Shown: one piece after another, positions 23,101 through 38,100 of the stretch
Numbering within the stretch: the first letter of the stretch is position 1
Layout of the letters: each line of letters begins with the position of its first letter
Assembly (NCBI GenBank): GCA_022113835.1
Contig: JAILWY010000020.1
Span: 1,550,001 to 1,614,000 of the forward strand
Reading direction: 5' to 3'
DNA: 64,000 bases
Source: Atopsyche davidsoni
Lineage: Eukaryota; Arthropoda; Insecta; Trichoptera; Hydrobiosidae
Translations under genes and position numbers: made by a program
Notes under the pieces: generated by a model
The model's database searches: none
What the model saw: the letters and a program-made list of their open reading frames with translations, nothing else
What the model was told of the DNA's origin: nothing

Positions 23101-26100
23101 GTTGCTTTGTTTTGTATCGACGCTTCGGTGAGCAACTCGGACTTGTCTTCAAGTGGCTCGCTCTAATATATTGATTAACACTTCCGATTCGAATAATAAA
23201 AAAAAAAAACTAGTACTTAGAGCATTGGCTACCATTCCTGAAGCCTGGATTTGACCCTCGATATATATTTATATATATATATATATAAATATGAAAATCA
23301 TAAAAGTAATGTTTCAGGAAGATTATTTATGAGTTTTTATATAATAAAATAACTTTAGTGTTTTAGTTCTTTAGCTGATTGTATTATATATAACCTGAAT
23401 GATATCTGTATGGGTTTTATCGTTAATTTTGACATAGAAATTCAATATTTTTGATAGAGAGTACTTGGTGGAATTCCATTTTAATATTTTTGAATAAAAT
23501 ACTTGAGTGATTTTCCACATTTTTGATCACTCTGTTTGATAATGCCAACGTGAAAGGTTGGCGAAACCGGTCACTAATAAAAACAAAAATGTGGAAAATC
23601 ACTCAAGTATTTTATTCAAAAATATTAATTTTGACATACTCACGGGTGCATCTGTAAATTCAAGATTGAATCTCATATAACACTTTGCCGATCGAATATT
23701 TTCAGGTTTAATAGAACCTTCAAAACTGTTGATATGCCCTTTATATATTTTTCATTAAAAAAATAATATTTTTCTACTTCAAGTGGCTTTTTTTCAGAGG
23801 CGCTCAGTGACTGAAATGAAATGCCTTTTTAGTTTCGAATTTTTGCCGGACAATCAGGCTGTGTTTATTTACTGTAATATTCAAACGTTCAAGGTCGAAT
23901 ACACAAATAAGAGGCTCCGAGGGCCACCCCCGGAAATGCACCCCCAGGGTGGGGGATGTCCGCGACCAAGGAGGCTCGCGGGGGTAATTGAATTCTTATC
24001 TCGCAAGAATTTAATATCGCACAGAGGGGGGGGGGGGGGGTGGTTTTTTTAATTTTTTTTTTTGAAAAGAAATTATCCGGATTTACGGCCGACGTTGCGA
24101 TTGAAAGCGATTGAAATTTTAGATTTGTCTGAAAGATTGAAATATATATATTTTATGAATATTTATACCATAGCACAATGGAATTTTATACATGTGTATT
24201 TTATTATGTAAAGATTGCCCGGTTGTAATGTGCTCGTCTCACTTAGACTTGAATCAACTCTTTAAGCATTTTTGTAAATATTTTTTTTTTGCATATATTT
24301 AAAGCGACTCTGTTCAACCACAAACACAGTGAATTGCGAAAAAACTGATCGTGATCCGTTTAAAAGTTCCCTCGCCGCAGACGCCGGGGGTCGTGAGGGC
24401 CAATTAGCATATATCGATTCGGTTTGATTGAGTATTCAACCCCCGAGGCTCTACTGGCACCCCCGGGGGTGTTTCGTCTCGTTCCTCAGCTGATTGTATT
24501 ACAACCTGACCCAACGCAATACAGCCTTATCGCTAAAACCTGAACGATATCTGCGTGGTTTTTACTATTGATTTTGACTACTCACGGACGCATCAGTAAA
24601 TTTAATCTAATATAACACATTACCGATAAAATATTTTCAGGTTTAATAAAGCCTTCAAATCTTTCCTCTGAAATCACTTTTTTTTATTATTCTATAAGTC
24701 TTTATCCGGCTCTACATTTTGCATATTAACTTATCCCTAACTTGAATGAAGAGTACTAAAGTTGGCTTGTTAGCTCCTCGCATGATCCTCGCAAAAGATA
24801 TTGGTTTTCAACCTGAAACTTTATAATCTTTATTTACCGAGCGGAAGACACCCAAGCTCAGGTAATTACTAACCGAGATTAGAAATAAAGATGGTTTATT
24901 TAATCTGGTGTATCTTAGTGATTAACTCACTGTGGGAACGTATTGTGTAAAAAATTGTTATTAGATTCTTGTGTATAATTTAAAGATTTTCGACGTTTCG
25001 GTTCTCATACTGCAACCATCTACAAAGAGATAACAACTACAAATAACAGAGAACCTTTAATGGGAATAGATTCTTGAAATTTGATTCCTGTTGTTTAACG
25101 TATACAAAATATATTATGTATTAAAAATATTACGCACAACGGATGCATTGAATTTTTTCAATAAAGCTATCAAATACTTTGTTAATAATTTTTTTGTACT
25201 TTTAAATATTTAAATAAAACATAATACCAGAGTTTCATAATTATCATAAAAGATGTATTTAAATTTGTGTTTCTAGAAAGCCTAGGCTTGTATTTCGGTT
25301 TACTTAAAATAAGCCGATCGCTTTTATTCGAAGATTATTAAACTGGAGCCACAATGCAGTTAATAGTTATTTTAGACCAGAATAAGAAAGAGGCATTTCG
25401 TATCATATCGAGTACATCTTCAGTCGATGCCCGGCGCTTTACGACTCGCATTCAGGTCAGATTGGTGCTTAAATGATCTAAGATCTAGCTCCTGAAAGCG
25501 ATTTCATTCCAGACAATATCCGACGATCTATGTATTCAATAATACTCCAAAGTCTATATATTTATATTTAAATATTATATATATATATATAAATCAGACT
25601 TGTGGCAGGCATAAATATAAATATAGTGGCGTGCGGACCATACAAGCAATATAGCACAACTTGCTCTAAAATATATATATAAACAAATACATCGCAATAT
25701 TTTTGTGCAAAATGTCGCTTTAGTGATATTTTTATTGTGTAGTAGTATAAATGAGTAGTTTTCGTGATTAATGAGGTCGCCATTTAAAAGGTTGGTGACC
25801 ATCTCATTGAGCATATATTCATTCTACTGCAGTGAGCTATTTTCAGTTTTCCTGAAAATACTACAAAAATAGGATACCTCACGCTTTTTTACCATAAATA
25901 CATAAATACAATATTAAGCTTAGTTTCTCAAATATTCAAGTTGAAAGCGTTTAGAATTTCAAAAAAATTAAATCCGATGGCATTCGGGGTGAGTTCATAT
26001 GATAATTTCTCCTGAGTCTTCAGAATGAGAATGGGGGTTGAAAATCCAGGTCACTGTTAATTATGCAGGACTGGATAATTGAAAAATAAATTGAATAATT

Positions 26101-29100
26101 AGGAATGAAAGGGGACGGGTTTAAAAGAACTTCCGAGTTGAATTAAAGCTTTCAGTATATTTCACCCTTTGAACGGAAAACGACAGGTAAAAACAAGTTA
26201 TCACAATTTAATAATTATATTTCCACTAACTGTTTTTATACTAGAATTTTTATATGTATTGGCAGAGGTTCCCAAACTTTTTTGTCCTGTACACGAAGTG
26301 CTGATTTTTCCTGTCTTTCGTGGACTCCCTCCCTTTACTGAATTTTTACATATTCATCAACTTTAAACGTGTTTTCGACAGCTGACGCAGAGTTTTTTTA
26401 CTTTTATAGGGTTTGCTGTAGAGAGGGCACGTGGAAAAATAAAAGTATATATAACGCGAATATTCTTATCAATTTTATAAATTGTATCTGTGTTACAAAC
26501 GCTTAAGGCCTTAATTTTTGTGATGAGCTGGGATTTATATTTAAACCCTATTTTTTCCGTTCTCGGACCCCTTGTACTACAGAATTCATCCTCAGGGGTT
26601 GAAAATATACATTTTCGATTTAAGTAAACTTGTTTGACACCGCGTGTGTAGTTTATAACTTTTGAATTTAAAACTTAAGCTAATCATAAACGATTGTCAG
26701 CAGCTGATCTGAAATAAAATGGATAGCATAGAAAGCCTGTTGTTATTAGCAGTTATACAGTATATAAAACCCTTGACGAACCTGAATTTGTTCGCTTTAA
26801 CTCCGACAAAGTAGCAGGTACTTTTAACTGCTAGAACTGTGATGATTCAGGATTTTCGTTAACTATTTAATTTTTATATTGGTAATGGCTTATAAACTAC
26901 AGTATGCGATATACAGGATGTCCAAAAAGAGTATCGGGTATTTGTTTTAGTGACCGTTATTGCGATATGCTGCGAAAATTTTGGGCCCTCTCAACTCAAG
27001 AACGTGGTTTCAATATTTGCCATACATCCAATCAATTAATCGAAGCTGTTCACGAATCATTCCCTAATAAGGTCATTTCAAGTAGAGGTAACATCAACTG
27101 GACTCCCAGAAGCCCCAACCTTAGCCCTCTTGACTATTTCGTATGGGGATACCTTAAAAGTAGGCTTTATGAGAATAATCCGATGAAACAAAACATCAGG
27201 TCAGAAATGTCAGCGTGTTATCAGCAATCTTCGTTCCAGATTATAAAAGTGCCAGCGGCGCGTAACGGTCACCATTTTGAAAACATCATCTTTTCAATAT
27301 AAAAAAATACTTGATTACTAGTAGTTTCAGTTATACTGAACTAACAAATACCCGATACTCTTAGTGACGGCTCGTCTTCTATGCGGCGTATATGTCGTAT
27401 AAGCCGATTATTAAAAATCAAAATATTATTATTGAACCCCACCGATTATTTTAAATTAATTTTATGTAAAAAAGTTTTAATAAAAACTATTGCTTTGGGT
27501 GGTTTTTCGCGTTGAGGCGACCTCACTCGGTCTGCGCCGCTCGTAAGTACGTACTAGAGAACCCAAATACGGTAGAGTTTTTGCTTAATACAATGTAAGT
27601 GCCATGAATATTTCAACGTCAGGGTGGGGATGGGGGATGCCGCACCCTGGGGGTAGTAGCACCCTCAGGGGTGGCATCCCCCGCTGCAGCCGAGTAATGA
27701 AGATTTACAAGCGGAGGTTTTCATGATGTCGGCCGGCATAATCGCCTCCGGTTTTTTTTCCAGTTTTTTTCGTATTGAAGCCGCTGAAAGGTAGAGAGAT
27801 CGGGGTTTCACTTTTCAGGCACGGTTTTTTTTTTTCAATGCGTCTCGAATAATTTGAAATGGTTGAAATGTAATTTATCGGCTGTATCCAATATTATAGG
27901 TAATACATACGAGGGCGGTCCGATAAGTACGTAAGTACGAGATGAAAAAATCGCCAATGGGAAAAAAGGGCAATATCGGTCGGTGATTTGATTCTTGTTT
28001 TTGGAAGGGAAAACGCGCAGCGAAATCAAAAAACACTTGGATGCTGTGTACGGTGACTCTTCTCCTTTGATGGCGACCGTCGAAAATTGGTTTAACGACT
28101 TTCAACGTGGTCGCACGTCGGTTTTTGATGAGCCCAGGTGCCCCAAAAATGGCTATCACGGAGGATCAGTTACAGTAGGCATCTCAAAACACCGCGTGGG
28201 TCATATCCTGTATGAAATTTTGGGCATGAGAAGGCTGTCCCTCATCCACCGTATCCTCCAGATTTGGCCCCGTGCGATTTTTTTTTGTTTCCAAACATGA
28301 AAAAATCACTCGCTGGGCAGAAATTTAAGTCGAATGAGGAGGTCATCGCCGCCACGGAGGCCCACTTTGCAGACCTCGAGAAAACGTATTTTTCAGATGA
28401 GCTAAAGAAGTCGGAGCATCGCTGGGTCAAGTGTATCTAAAAGGAGACTATTTTGAGAAATAAATCCCCACTTTTCCAAAATTTTCTTTTGTAGGCTAAG
28501 TACTTATAGGACCGCCCTCGTGAGTCTAGCCTAACGTAACTGATCAATAGTTTGCAAGATTTTTCTCGTCGTTCACGTGTGTATATATTGTGTGAGCTTC
28601 ATGAGTGGTTACTGTACTATAGTACAAGAGTTAAGAAGTCATAAAAAGGATTGCATGTAAGCAAGCACCTTCAGTTTTTGTTTTATCAAAAAACCCTTTC
28701 TAATCGAAAAGCCGAGCGCACTCCGGAAGACGTCCGAGTTTCAGGAGTCGCTCTTCCCGGAAGCTCTCTGAGCCTGATTGGGAATGATTTCCGGGGGGAG
28801 GGGCAACAGCTGTTTACCCCTTTTATAAATAACTCCGGTCCGCAGATATTCCAAGGGAATTACTCACAAATCAAACATCGCCGTGCCAAGAGTGGCCGAT
28901 GATCTTACATGCATTGCATTGAAGTTTCAGTCATATTTTTTAATGACGCATGAACATAGAAACCTTTGTATAACCACAGCCTATTATTCAGGGAAAAACC
29001 TATGCTGAAAAAAGGCACTGGAAGGAAAAATCTATCGTGGATGCGGGATTCGCTATTATCAAACTATTAAGACTGCCCCATGATAGAGATATATTCAGTG

Positions 29101-32100
29101 AACTGATCACCAATTTGAAGGTTGTATATATGCATTCTGCTACTTATTATATAATAAACAGCGCTACGAGTATACTGTATATAATTTAAGCGACATTATG
29201 ATGAGTTTAACAAAGGCAAGCCGTGATTTATTGCTTGTATGGATTGCACGCCTCTATGTTTATATTTATTCCTACCGCTTGTTTTAAACAAAAGTTTGAT
29301 GGTACATATCTGTTTTTATCACAACCTTATGAGACTAGAGTTTAACTACTTGGATATAACTGGTTCTGTTTATCCGATGGATTCTGTGAGTGCTCTGCTT
29401 ACACAGCGAAGAAGAATCTGGTAAAAGTGAAATGTGTGAATTGGTTATTTTTTCAGGCAGGCTGCTTACGCATGCCATTTATGCTCACCAGAAAGAGATG
29501 ATTGTGAAATCCTGAAAACGCAAATAATGAACGACAATGAACGTTAAACCAACTAACTGAAACTGTTTCTGGATTGTTATGAAATATTTAATTAGCTGAA
29601 AATCTCAAAAACTTTATTGAAATCAGTTGTAGAGAAGTTATGTGATAAACACTTTAAATGCGCATTTTTACAAAGTTTTAATCCAGTGATAAAAATAAAG
29701 CCGAAATAATTATTTCAGCGCTTAAAATATAATCACTCTATATAATATTTAGGCAATAGGCTCTGCGTGCAATTTGGCAGCTATCCCAACGCCATTTATG
29801 CACTGTCTAATTTTAGTTATGGCGCGATTATAGGAAATAATCGCTTTGTACAAAGGTGTCTATTTCCGGATCAGACAATCAGAACTCGCTAATAACCACT
29901 CAACTGAAAATTTGTCGTCGGCTATTAACAATGGGTCTGAAATTACTTTAAACCCAGCGATAAAAGCTGGGTGCAACAATAACAGCTACATGAGTCGTAA
30001 AGCACCGTGTATGATAATAACTCAAAGCACTCAGGCCTTTGCTCAGAAGAGTAATGGCCCGTTTAACCTTGTTGCTTGTCGGTTATTCGTCTACACTGTA
30101 TAAACCAGTGGCATGCAGTAATTTTTTTAAAATCTATGCAAGTATACGGTTTTTTTCAGAATTTCTAAGAGATGACGTTACTAGTATTGAATCGCATCAG
30201 GCTATACTTAAGTTTTTAGTGCTTTTTTTTTCAGTATATGTCATATCGCTGAAGTGTATACAACATTTTATTTTGAGCTCTCAACATGTCAACTTTTTTA
30301 TCAACAAAACGCAATTTGCGGGAAGCTTTACTTTTCTGATTCAATTGGAAGAAAAAACCAGCTGAGAGTAACCGATTTCTGTGTGAAGTTTATGGTGAAC
30401 ATGATCCATCGCAAAAAACGTGTGAGAACAAGTTTAGACGCGTTAATAATGGTGATTTCGATGTGGATGACAAAGAACGTCCAGGACAACTAAAAAAATT
30501 CGAAGATGAAGAATTAGAGGAATTGCTCGATAAAGACTCGTGTCAAACGCAAGCAAGACACTTAAAAGTATTGGGAATGATTCAAAAGCAAGAAAATTGG
30601 GTGCCACATGAATTGAAGCCGAGAGACGCCGAAATAAAATCATGACAATGCTCGGCCACATGTTGCTAAACCGGTTAAAACATATTTAGAAAACAGTGGA
30701 TGCGAAGTTCTGCCTCACTCGCCTTATAGCCCAGACCTTGCCCCTTCCGACTACCACTTGTTTCAATCGATGCAGAATGCCCTTTCTGGAATACGCCTCA
30801 CTTCTAAACAGGATAACAAAAATTGGCTTGATTCTTTCTTGGCTTCAACAGACGAACAGTTCTTTTGGGGTGGAATCCATAATTTGTCCAAAAGATGGGT
30901 AAATGGACAATACTTTGAATAGAATATATTGTACCAATTTTTTTTATAATAAATCTCCAATTTCACGAAAAAATCCGAAAAAATTAATGCACACACCGTA
31001 TAGATAACACAATTCCTGAAATTTAATACATGACTTTCACCTGTAAATATAGCATAGTACGCTTAAATTTTTTTTTTTCAACTGTATTTTTTATAAAATT
31101 TTCATGGAAATCGCTTAAAAACCTTATCGCAAGAGTGTCGCCAGTTGAATGTTTATAATATCTCCCGTTTTGTTTACAAAGGTGTCAGTCACTGTAAACA
31201 CTATAAAATTGATTGTAAGGCAATCCATCACACTGTGCACAATTGATGTTTGACAGATTGTTTATAACTCAACACTTTGATCGCCGTTTAAAAACGGGAT
31301 GTTTGGGACTTCAGGACGTCGATTGGGTACACCAGCTGTGGTGCTGGCTTCTGCGAGACCACACCGAAGCCACCAGCTCATGCTGGAGCCGTGCCAGACG
31401 CTCTATCCTGATCCTATGCTGTTAAATTGGGTTGCAACGCCATAGCAGTGGCGTCCAGAAAAATACTGTTCACGGAATCGATCATTAATACACGAGAGAA
31501 CATAAAGAAACTAAGCATATACAGGTTTGTTTTAGTGACCGTTATTGCGATATGCTGCGAAAATTTTTGGGCCCGGAGTTGCAGGAGTTTCAAGGTTTCA
31601 ACTCAAGAGCTTGGTCCATACATCCAATCAATCAATTGAAGCTGTTAACGAATTATTCCCTAATACGGTCATTTCACGTAGAGGTAACATCAACTGGCCC
31701 GACCTTAGCCCTCTTGACTATTTCGTGTGGGGATACCTTAAAAGTAGGGTTTATGAGAATAATCCGACGAAGCTAACGGAATTGAAATAAAGCATCAGGT
31801 CAGAAATGGCAGCAATATCGAGGACTATGTGTCAACGTGTTATCAGCAATATTCATTCCAGGTGTATTCTTATAATCAACAATAAAAAAAAAACTTGATT
31901 ACGAGTAGTTTTTGTTTTACTGAACTAACAAATACCCGATACTCCGTTTGGACACCCTGTATTATTCTAATATATATAAAAAATTTATCATAACGTGTCC
32001 AAAGCTTAATAAGCTTAAAAAACGTATCATAATTCATACTATACAATATAAAGAATTTATTATACAACATGTATAGTCATAATTTTTTTTATTATTAAAA

Positions 32101-35100
32101 CACCAGTACTCTCCAGCTGCTTTCAATGTGTGTTTTGATTTTTAAGCTGCCTATACGAACTGCGGTACAATTGATAAAAAGGGTGATAATCTATATAAAA
32201 ACAAAATACCTATTAAAGGTCTCATATGTACAAAAACGAATTTAATTTAATTAACTGAACGCGCATTTATTTTAACAAGGGACTCCTGAAATACACAGTA
32301 AGCTTATAAAAAAATATTTTACTATTTTCATTAGCAAATTTTCAGGGGAGATCGATGAGACAAAACGTCTCCTTTTTCGTAAGGAACTGAAAAAAAAAAC
32401 ACTCAAAACAACAGGTTCTATTGGTTAGTCACAGTGTAGTTGTCGGTTGTGTTGTAACGCGTGTAGGCTGCATTAAGTGAAGTCGATAAAGATGCGAGAT
32501 AATTCCGTTTCCATCAGTAAACCCCTAAAAATTAAATTGAAATAACGTATTTGTGGGCCGGATTTACGGCGACGAGCCAATACTTCGGCCATTTTTTTTG
32601 GCCGGCATTTTTTTTGTCCGCCATTTTGCAACGCCGTCATGGAACTGGGTTTTTTTTTGTCACAATAACACGATACTCGTAGAATGTTGATGATACAGAC
32701 ACCTGCTCGCTTCGCGGAAATAGACACGCCTCAGGGCGCACCGCGAAATGTGATACTCAAAGTTTGTTTATTTGAATTACATTGTGTCTAGTAAAAAGTA
32801 AAATAAAATATTTTAAATAAGAATACGTTTGTGATTTAAAATTAAATATATTAGAATACGTACAAATGTAAATCTAAGATGTTTATAGAGTTGTCTCGTT
32901 CGTGTCCAAAAGTACTTCTCCCAATATGTTTATAATATGCTATACGCATATTTTTACTTTGGGTGTATTATTTATTATTTTAAAAAAATATTTTATTGAT
33001 ACAATGTGATTTCCTATATGTTTTTGAAAATAATTTGCTGTGTATTGTAGATATACAAATAATTTTTAAATGTATTACAAACAACGTACAAAAACCGAGT
33101 TGATGAGACGAGAGAATACATTTTTTTACATTTAAAACAAAAGTGTTAAATGAGGTAAAAGTGAATGAAATAAATTGTCTCATTTATAATATTAAAAAAA
33201 TAAATACAAAATTCACTTCCTGTGGAAAGTAGGTCTGCTTTTCAAGCAGACAAAAGAGACACTAACGAGAGAGACAAGTGAGATCTTTTCATATTATATT
33301 TGTCGTTTTAATCTAGCACTATGAAGAAGCAGCAATCTTCAACTGCTTAAAATGGTAACAACGCTGTTTAGTTCTGTTTTAAAAAAAAATAGCAGCTTCA
33401 TTGAATAATGACTTTCTACTTTGCCGAAATCCGTGATTCGATATTATTTTGTAGTAGGTTGTAGTGACGACCCTAAAACTACACTACGTCAGAATATGAA
33501 CCCACAAGAGAAGCAGGTAGAAATCCGCATATAAACACGTGTCTGGAATTTGCATTAATGCGAAAACATATATGTGCTTATTAGAAGTGAAAAAAGTAGG
33601 TAAGCGAGCGTGCCAGCCACCGGACCACGATTTTTATAATACGACACTTAGCGCGGCGTCCGCTGTCGGCGGGGCGGGGGAGGCTCTATAAATGGCTCGG
33701 CGCGCTCGGTGGTGAAATTAGATTAGCCCTCGGAGTGGCGTCCGTCCCCGACCAGCTCCGGTCCTTTTATCCAAGATGCTTTTAGACCGGCACGCAATCG
33801 TCGCTCATCGATTTTCAGCGCGGACCTCGCAGACGCCCCGACACGTGTCGATCGGCTTCAGTAGTACAGACTCACTTGTAGCAAAAAAAAACAAAAAATA
33901 ATAATACACTTATAAACCCTACGCTCTGATTTTTATAAAAACTGAGTAAAAAAAAAAAAATTCCTGAAAAATTCCTGAAAAAAAAATTTCAGGATTTTCA
34001 GGATTTCATCTCCTGAAAAAAATTTTTTTTTTTGCAGAATCAAAAATTGCCACTATTGATTCGTGAATATTTGAGATATTTATATGTAATAAAAATGCTT
34101 TATCAACTTTTATGCTCGGCTTGATTTTCTCTTCTCCCGAGTCCCTTCGGTGGTCGCTCGCGACAAGTCCGGCTCGGTGGGCCAATTTGGTCCCATTCTG
34201 GTTTCCCGTCCGCCGGGGTCCCCCGGGGGAACCGAACCCCGCGCCTGCCGAGCTTTCAGGCGAGAGTGTGAACGCTTGCCTTGTCTAATTTGTAGTACTC
34301 CATTTTCATTTGTGAGCTCTCAAAAGGCAAGAATTCTCATAAAAAAAAAAAACGTAGCCGCGATTGATTGATTCGATTTCCGTTGACTATGAGTGTATAT
34401 ATTTGTATTAATATATATATATATATTTATAAAGAATTTAGCAAAACACTTAGCTGTAAACGCGAACAAGACGGTGAGTCCTAAATTCACCCAATTAGAT
34501 CTCCCAAATCGTGTAAAGTCGATGGAATATTAGAGCGCAAGGTTCGAATCCCCTCGGTAAACTTGTTTGTGTGAAGTGGCCCGACACTCAGTGAAGGGTG
34601 GGGGCGGCTATTCAAGGGACGAAGGGATGATACTCACTCTTAGAGCTAGGCAAATAGCACTGAAATCAAATCTTTTACAGCAGAACCATTCATTGCATTT
34701 ACTGTATCTTTGATCCAAGAAAATATAATCAAACGCAGAATTTTTAATTACCTTAAAAAATTATTATGGTTAAATTTCACTAAACATGTATTTGGTTAAG
34801 CATTAATTTTCAGATTCCTCTTTTAGCATTATACAGTTGTGTTTACGATTCTGTGACCTTTACAAAACCTGAAAATTAAGTTTTTATTCATACCTTTACT
34901 TTCAGCAAAAGGTTAAGTCCGCTGAAAGGTTTATAATAAGCAAATCAAAACGTGATGTTTATCTCCACGACAGACTGGTGGGACATCCACAATAAGGGTA
35001 AAATAAGATAATTTCAATTTCACAACCCTCGGGGGGTTAATCAATATGTGCGCCTTGTTACCAGGCAATCTGTTTTGCATCAAATTTGAAATTATTTTCA

Positions 35101-38100
35101 GCGGATTGATCATATTACAAAGTATAACTGAAAATTCGTGTAGTTTTTACTGAACCGGTGTACATTTAATATTAACGGACAAACTTATAAAGGAGAAGTT
35201 TTACGAAAGTATAATCGCATTTCCCAGAAGAAGTACTTGTTTTTTTTTTATATCCAAGCCCCAAAACTTGTTTAGAAAAGTACTTTTATATTTAAAACGA
35301 ATCGCGAAAAAATATTTCTTGTGTTACTTTGCGTATTTAATTAATTTTTTTTTGACATAATTTAGAGTCAGTTGACCTAATTTTTTTTTTATTTATTTAA
35401 AATGACTAATGTATGTTTCTACTATATATATATTTTTTATGTTTAGTAAATAAATATGTGGGTGGCCTATAGTGTGATTTGCGTTTGTAGAATCCAGTAT
35501 TTACACGATTGTTTTCGATTGGCTTTTCAATTGCGGATTTCAGCAGCGGAGTTTACGGAACTTCCGGTTCCGCCAGGACGATCGATCAGCTCGGAGCACC
35601 CCTGCAATGGGGTGGCTCATGGCTCAGGGCTGCTGGCCCGGCTCCAGGAGAGCCTTGGATCGCTTCACCTGCAATTTGGCAGGACCAAGTTTTAAACCGC
35701 CCGGGGGGTAAATGTGCCATGAAGACGTATTAAGGCTCAAAGGGGTTGATAAACTGCGCCCCTCGTGATTTTCAGGTTTTTCAGGACAGTAGCTAAATAT
35801 TTCACTATGATCAATATTACTTTTATGAACAAGTATTTTCGCTTACTTTGCCAAATAATGTTTACTTGCATATATCCCCTAATTTCAATGTGATAGTATA
35901 GAAATTCTGCTAATCTAAGGTTTTATAACTTCTATAATATTTTTGGGGTGAATGCGATGTTTCGCTGATAAAATATATAAAAAGTCAAAGCCTTGACTTC
36001 AATAAAATCTCGTAAAGCAGTAAATCACAGATAAAAAGAAACGGCCGCCGCAAGTGAAACACGTCTAGACGCACTTTCCGATAATTAAATTCGTATTGAT
36101 TTTTATTGCGTATAATACACTATAATCACTAGAATTATCTAATTATGAAATCAACCAGTCATATAATACAACTAAACAAGCGTCAAGTCCGTTCAAAAAT
36201 AATTAATTCAACCAAAATACTACACTTGGTAATTTATTATATATGCGTGTTTCACAATGATAATATACTTGTAATTCGTTTTCAGTATTTTCAGTATTAG
36301 TGAAATATTTAATAAATTATTTATGAATTTTACAATAAAATTTTTATTTGGTAATTCGTTTAGTTTGATTAAAAGTGTGTTTTAAAATTTAACTGAACAA
36401 GTTAACAGGTTTTTCAGCTTTGCTTTCAGAAGAAAGCAAAGCTGAAAATTATTATATATCAAAATAAGATTAATGAAGAAGTGTTTTTTTAGGTTATGTA
36501 TTTTTCTGATTTCTTGTATTTAACATCATATATACGTTATTGGAGAGTGATGTCTAAATATATAATAATCATATTATAACTATATCATAATTGTCGCAAC
36601 AGTTTCAAAAATCTCTATTGTCTGGCTTATATTTGACTTTGTCTGGTTTTCTACGCAGTATTGAATTTATATGTCTGAAATAAACAAAACAGGTTTTGGT
36701 GAATGTTTCTGAACGTAGTCTTCTCGGTTATTTATTATTCTTTGGCTGGTAGGGTAATGTCTTAATACGGCCTGAGTTGCATGTCCAAGAGCCGTTAACC
36801 GAAGTTTGCCGAAGTTATCCGAAGTACGGAGTCCGCTGTTGGCATCCGAAAAATAACTCCCATTAACCAGAACTGATTCCCATGCTTGCTTTTTGCTTTT
36901 TCTCCGCATTGATATACCCGACCCATATATTGCATATCTCTATGTGAAATGTTATGCTTTCTCAGTCTGTCTTTGAAGGCATTTGATATGTAGCTTTATA
37001 GGGTAAAAAACGAGAGTCTTCCTGACGATGGTAAAAAACTTAAGGTTTGGTCATACTTTTCAAAATACCAAATATATCCCAGTGCAGCTGTCCAAGCAAA
37101 AAAAACCATTGAAAAAACCTAATTAGTAAGACTGGCTCAGAAAAAACATGTGTTCAATGGGATAATCACCAACCTCCCCTAAAGACAATGCACGAGAAGA
37201 AGAAGTATAGAAATAGGAACTCGCCTGAAATAAAAAAATATGTAATTGAAAACACGCAGTTTGGATTAATGGGACTCTCCTGAAACTCCAGGAAAATTCT
37301 GAAAAAACTGACGGTATTACTTAATATTATATTAAAAATATTTTTTATGTGTTTTAAGACACCCTGTGTATATGAATTTACGTATACGCTTTACTAAACT
37401 GTTAATTGTGTTGTAAATTCTGTTTCTGGCACTGATTTGCAAGTTACATCAGAGAATCCCTAAATATTGTTCGGTCGACCATCTTTTCAGGTATCACCTG
37501 AAACCATGGGAGTTTGAGACCAAGCCATTGAGTTTTATGGATGTTTAAATCTGAATAGTGACTCGGTGATGATTTCCTTGTTTTTTTTTTTAACATCGCC
37601 TTATGAATACACATAAAACACAGCTCTATTATTCCGTCCCGCTTCAACTGCTATTATTGTCGAGTGCGTAATAAAGTTTCGCGATTTACATAAAGGCAGT
37701 GCAAAAATATTCTATGTTTTATGACGCAAGCAAATAGCTTATAGAGATAACAGCAAATTAACTAATAAAAATAACAAATTATAATAGAACCTAACCTAAA
37801 TCAACTCAAGTAAAAAATGTATATGTACGAGGGCGGTCCGATAAGTACTTAGCCTCACCGTCCGATGGTGTTAGTACTGTAAGAAAGATTTACGTTTGAA
37901 GAAGTTTCTGCGTCGTTTTGTGACCGTCGACGAAACATGGATCCACTGGTACACACCAGAGACCAAAAAACAGTCAAAACAGTGGACTTCATCCGAAGAA
38001 GGCGAAGACAGTCCTATCGGCCGGAAAGGTGATGGCCACCATTTTTTGGGATTCACAAGGTGTGATCTACATTGACTACCTGGAGAAGACTAAATTGATC

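Larger units (their letters stand above)
31965..37000. other. Long AT-rich intron stretch
   Basis: Holds the promoter-like island at 33640, a GC-rich patch at 34130-34270, a tRNA-like box at 34535, a unique GC-rich patch at 35540-35720 and the hairpin at 36411. No coding sequence of a known family was recognised. Confidence 0.4.

Noticed and set aside
26264..26620. hAT element starting CAGAGGTTCCCAAAC
   Set aside because: No convincing inverted right end or 8-bp duplication was found, so it is noted only as a possible fragment.
35456..35733. Overlapping 79- and 74-residue frames in a GC-rich patch
   Set aside because: Short, overlapping in two phases, no family resemblance; more likely a non-coding GC-rich island.
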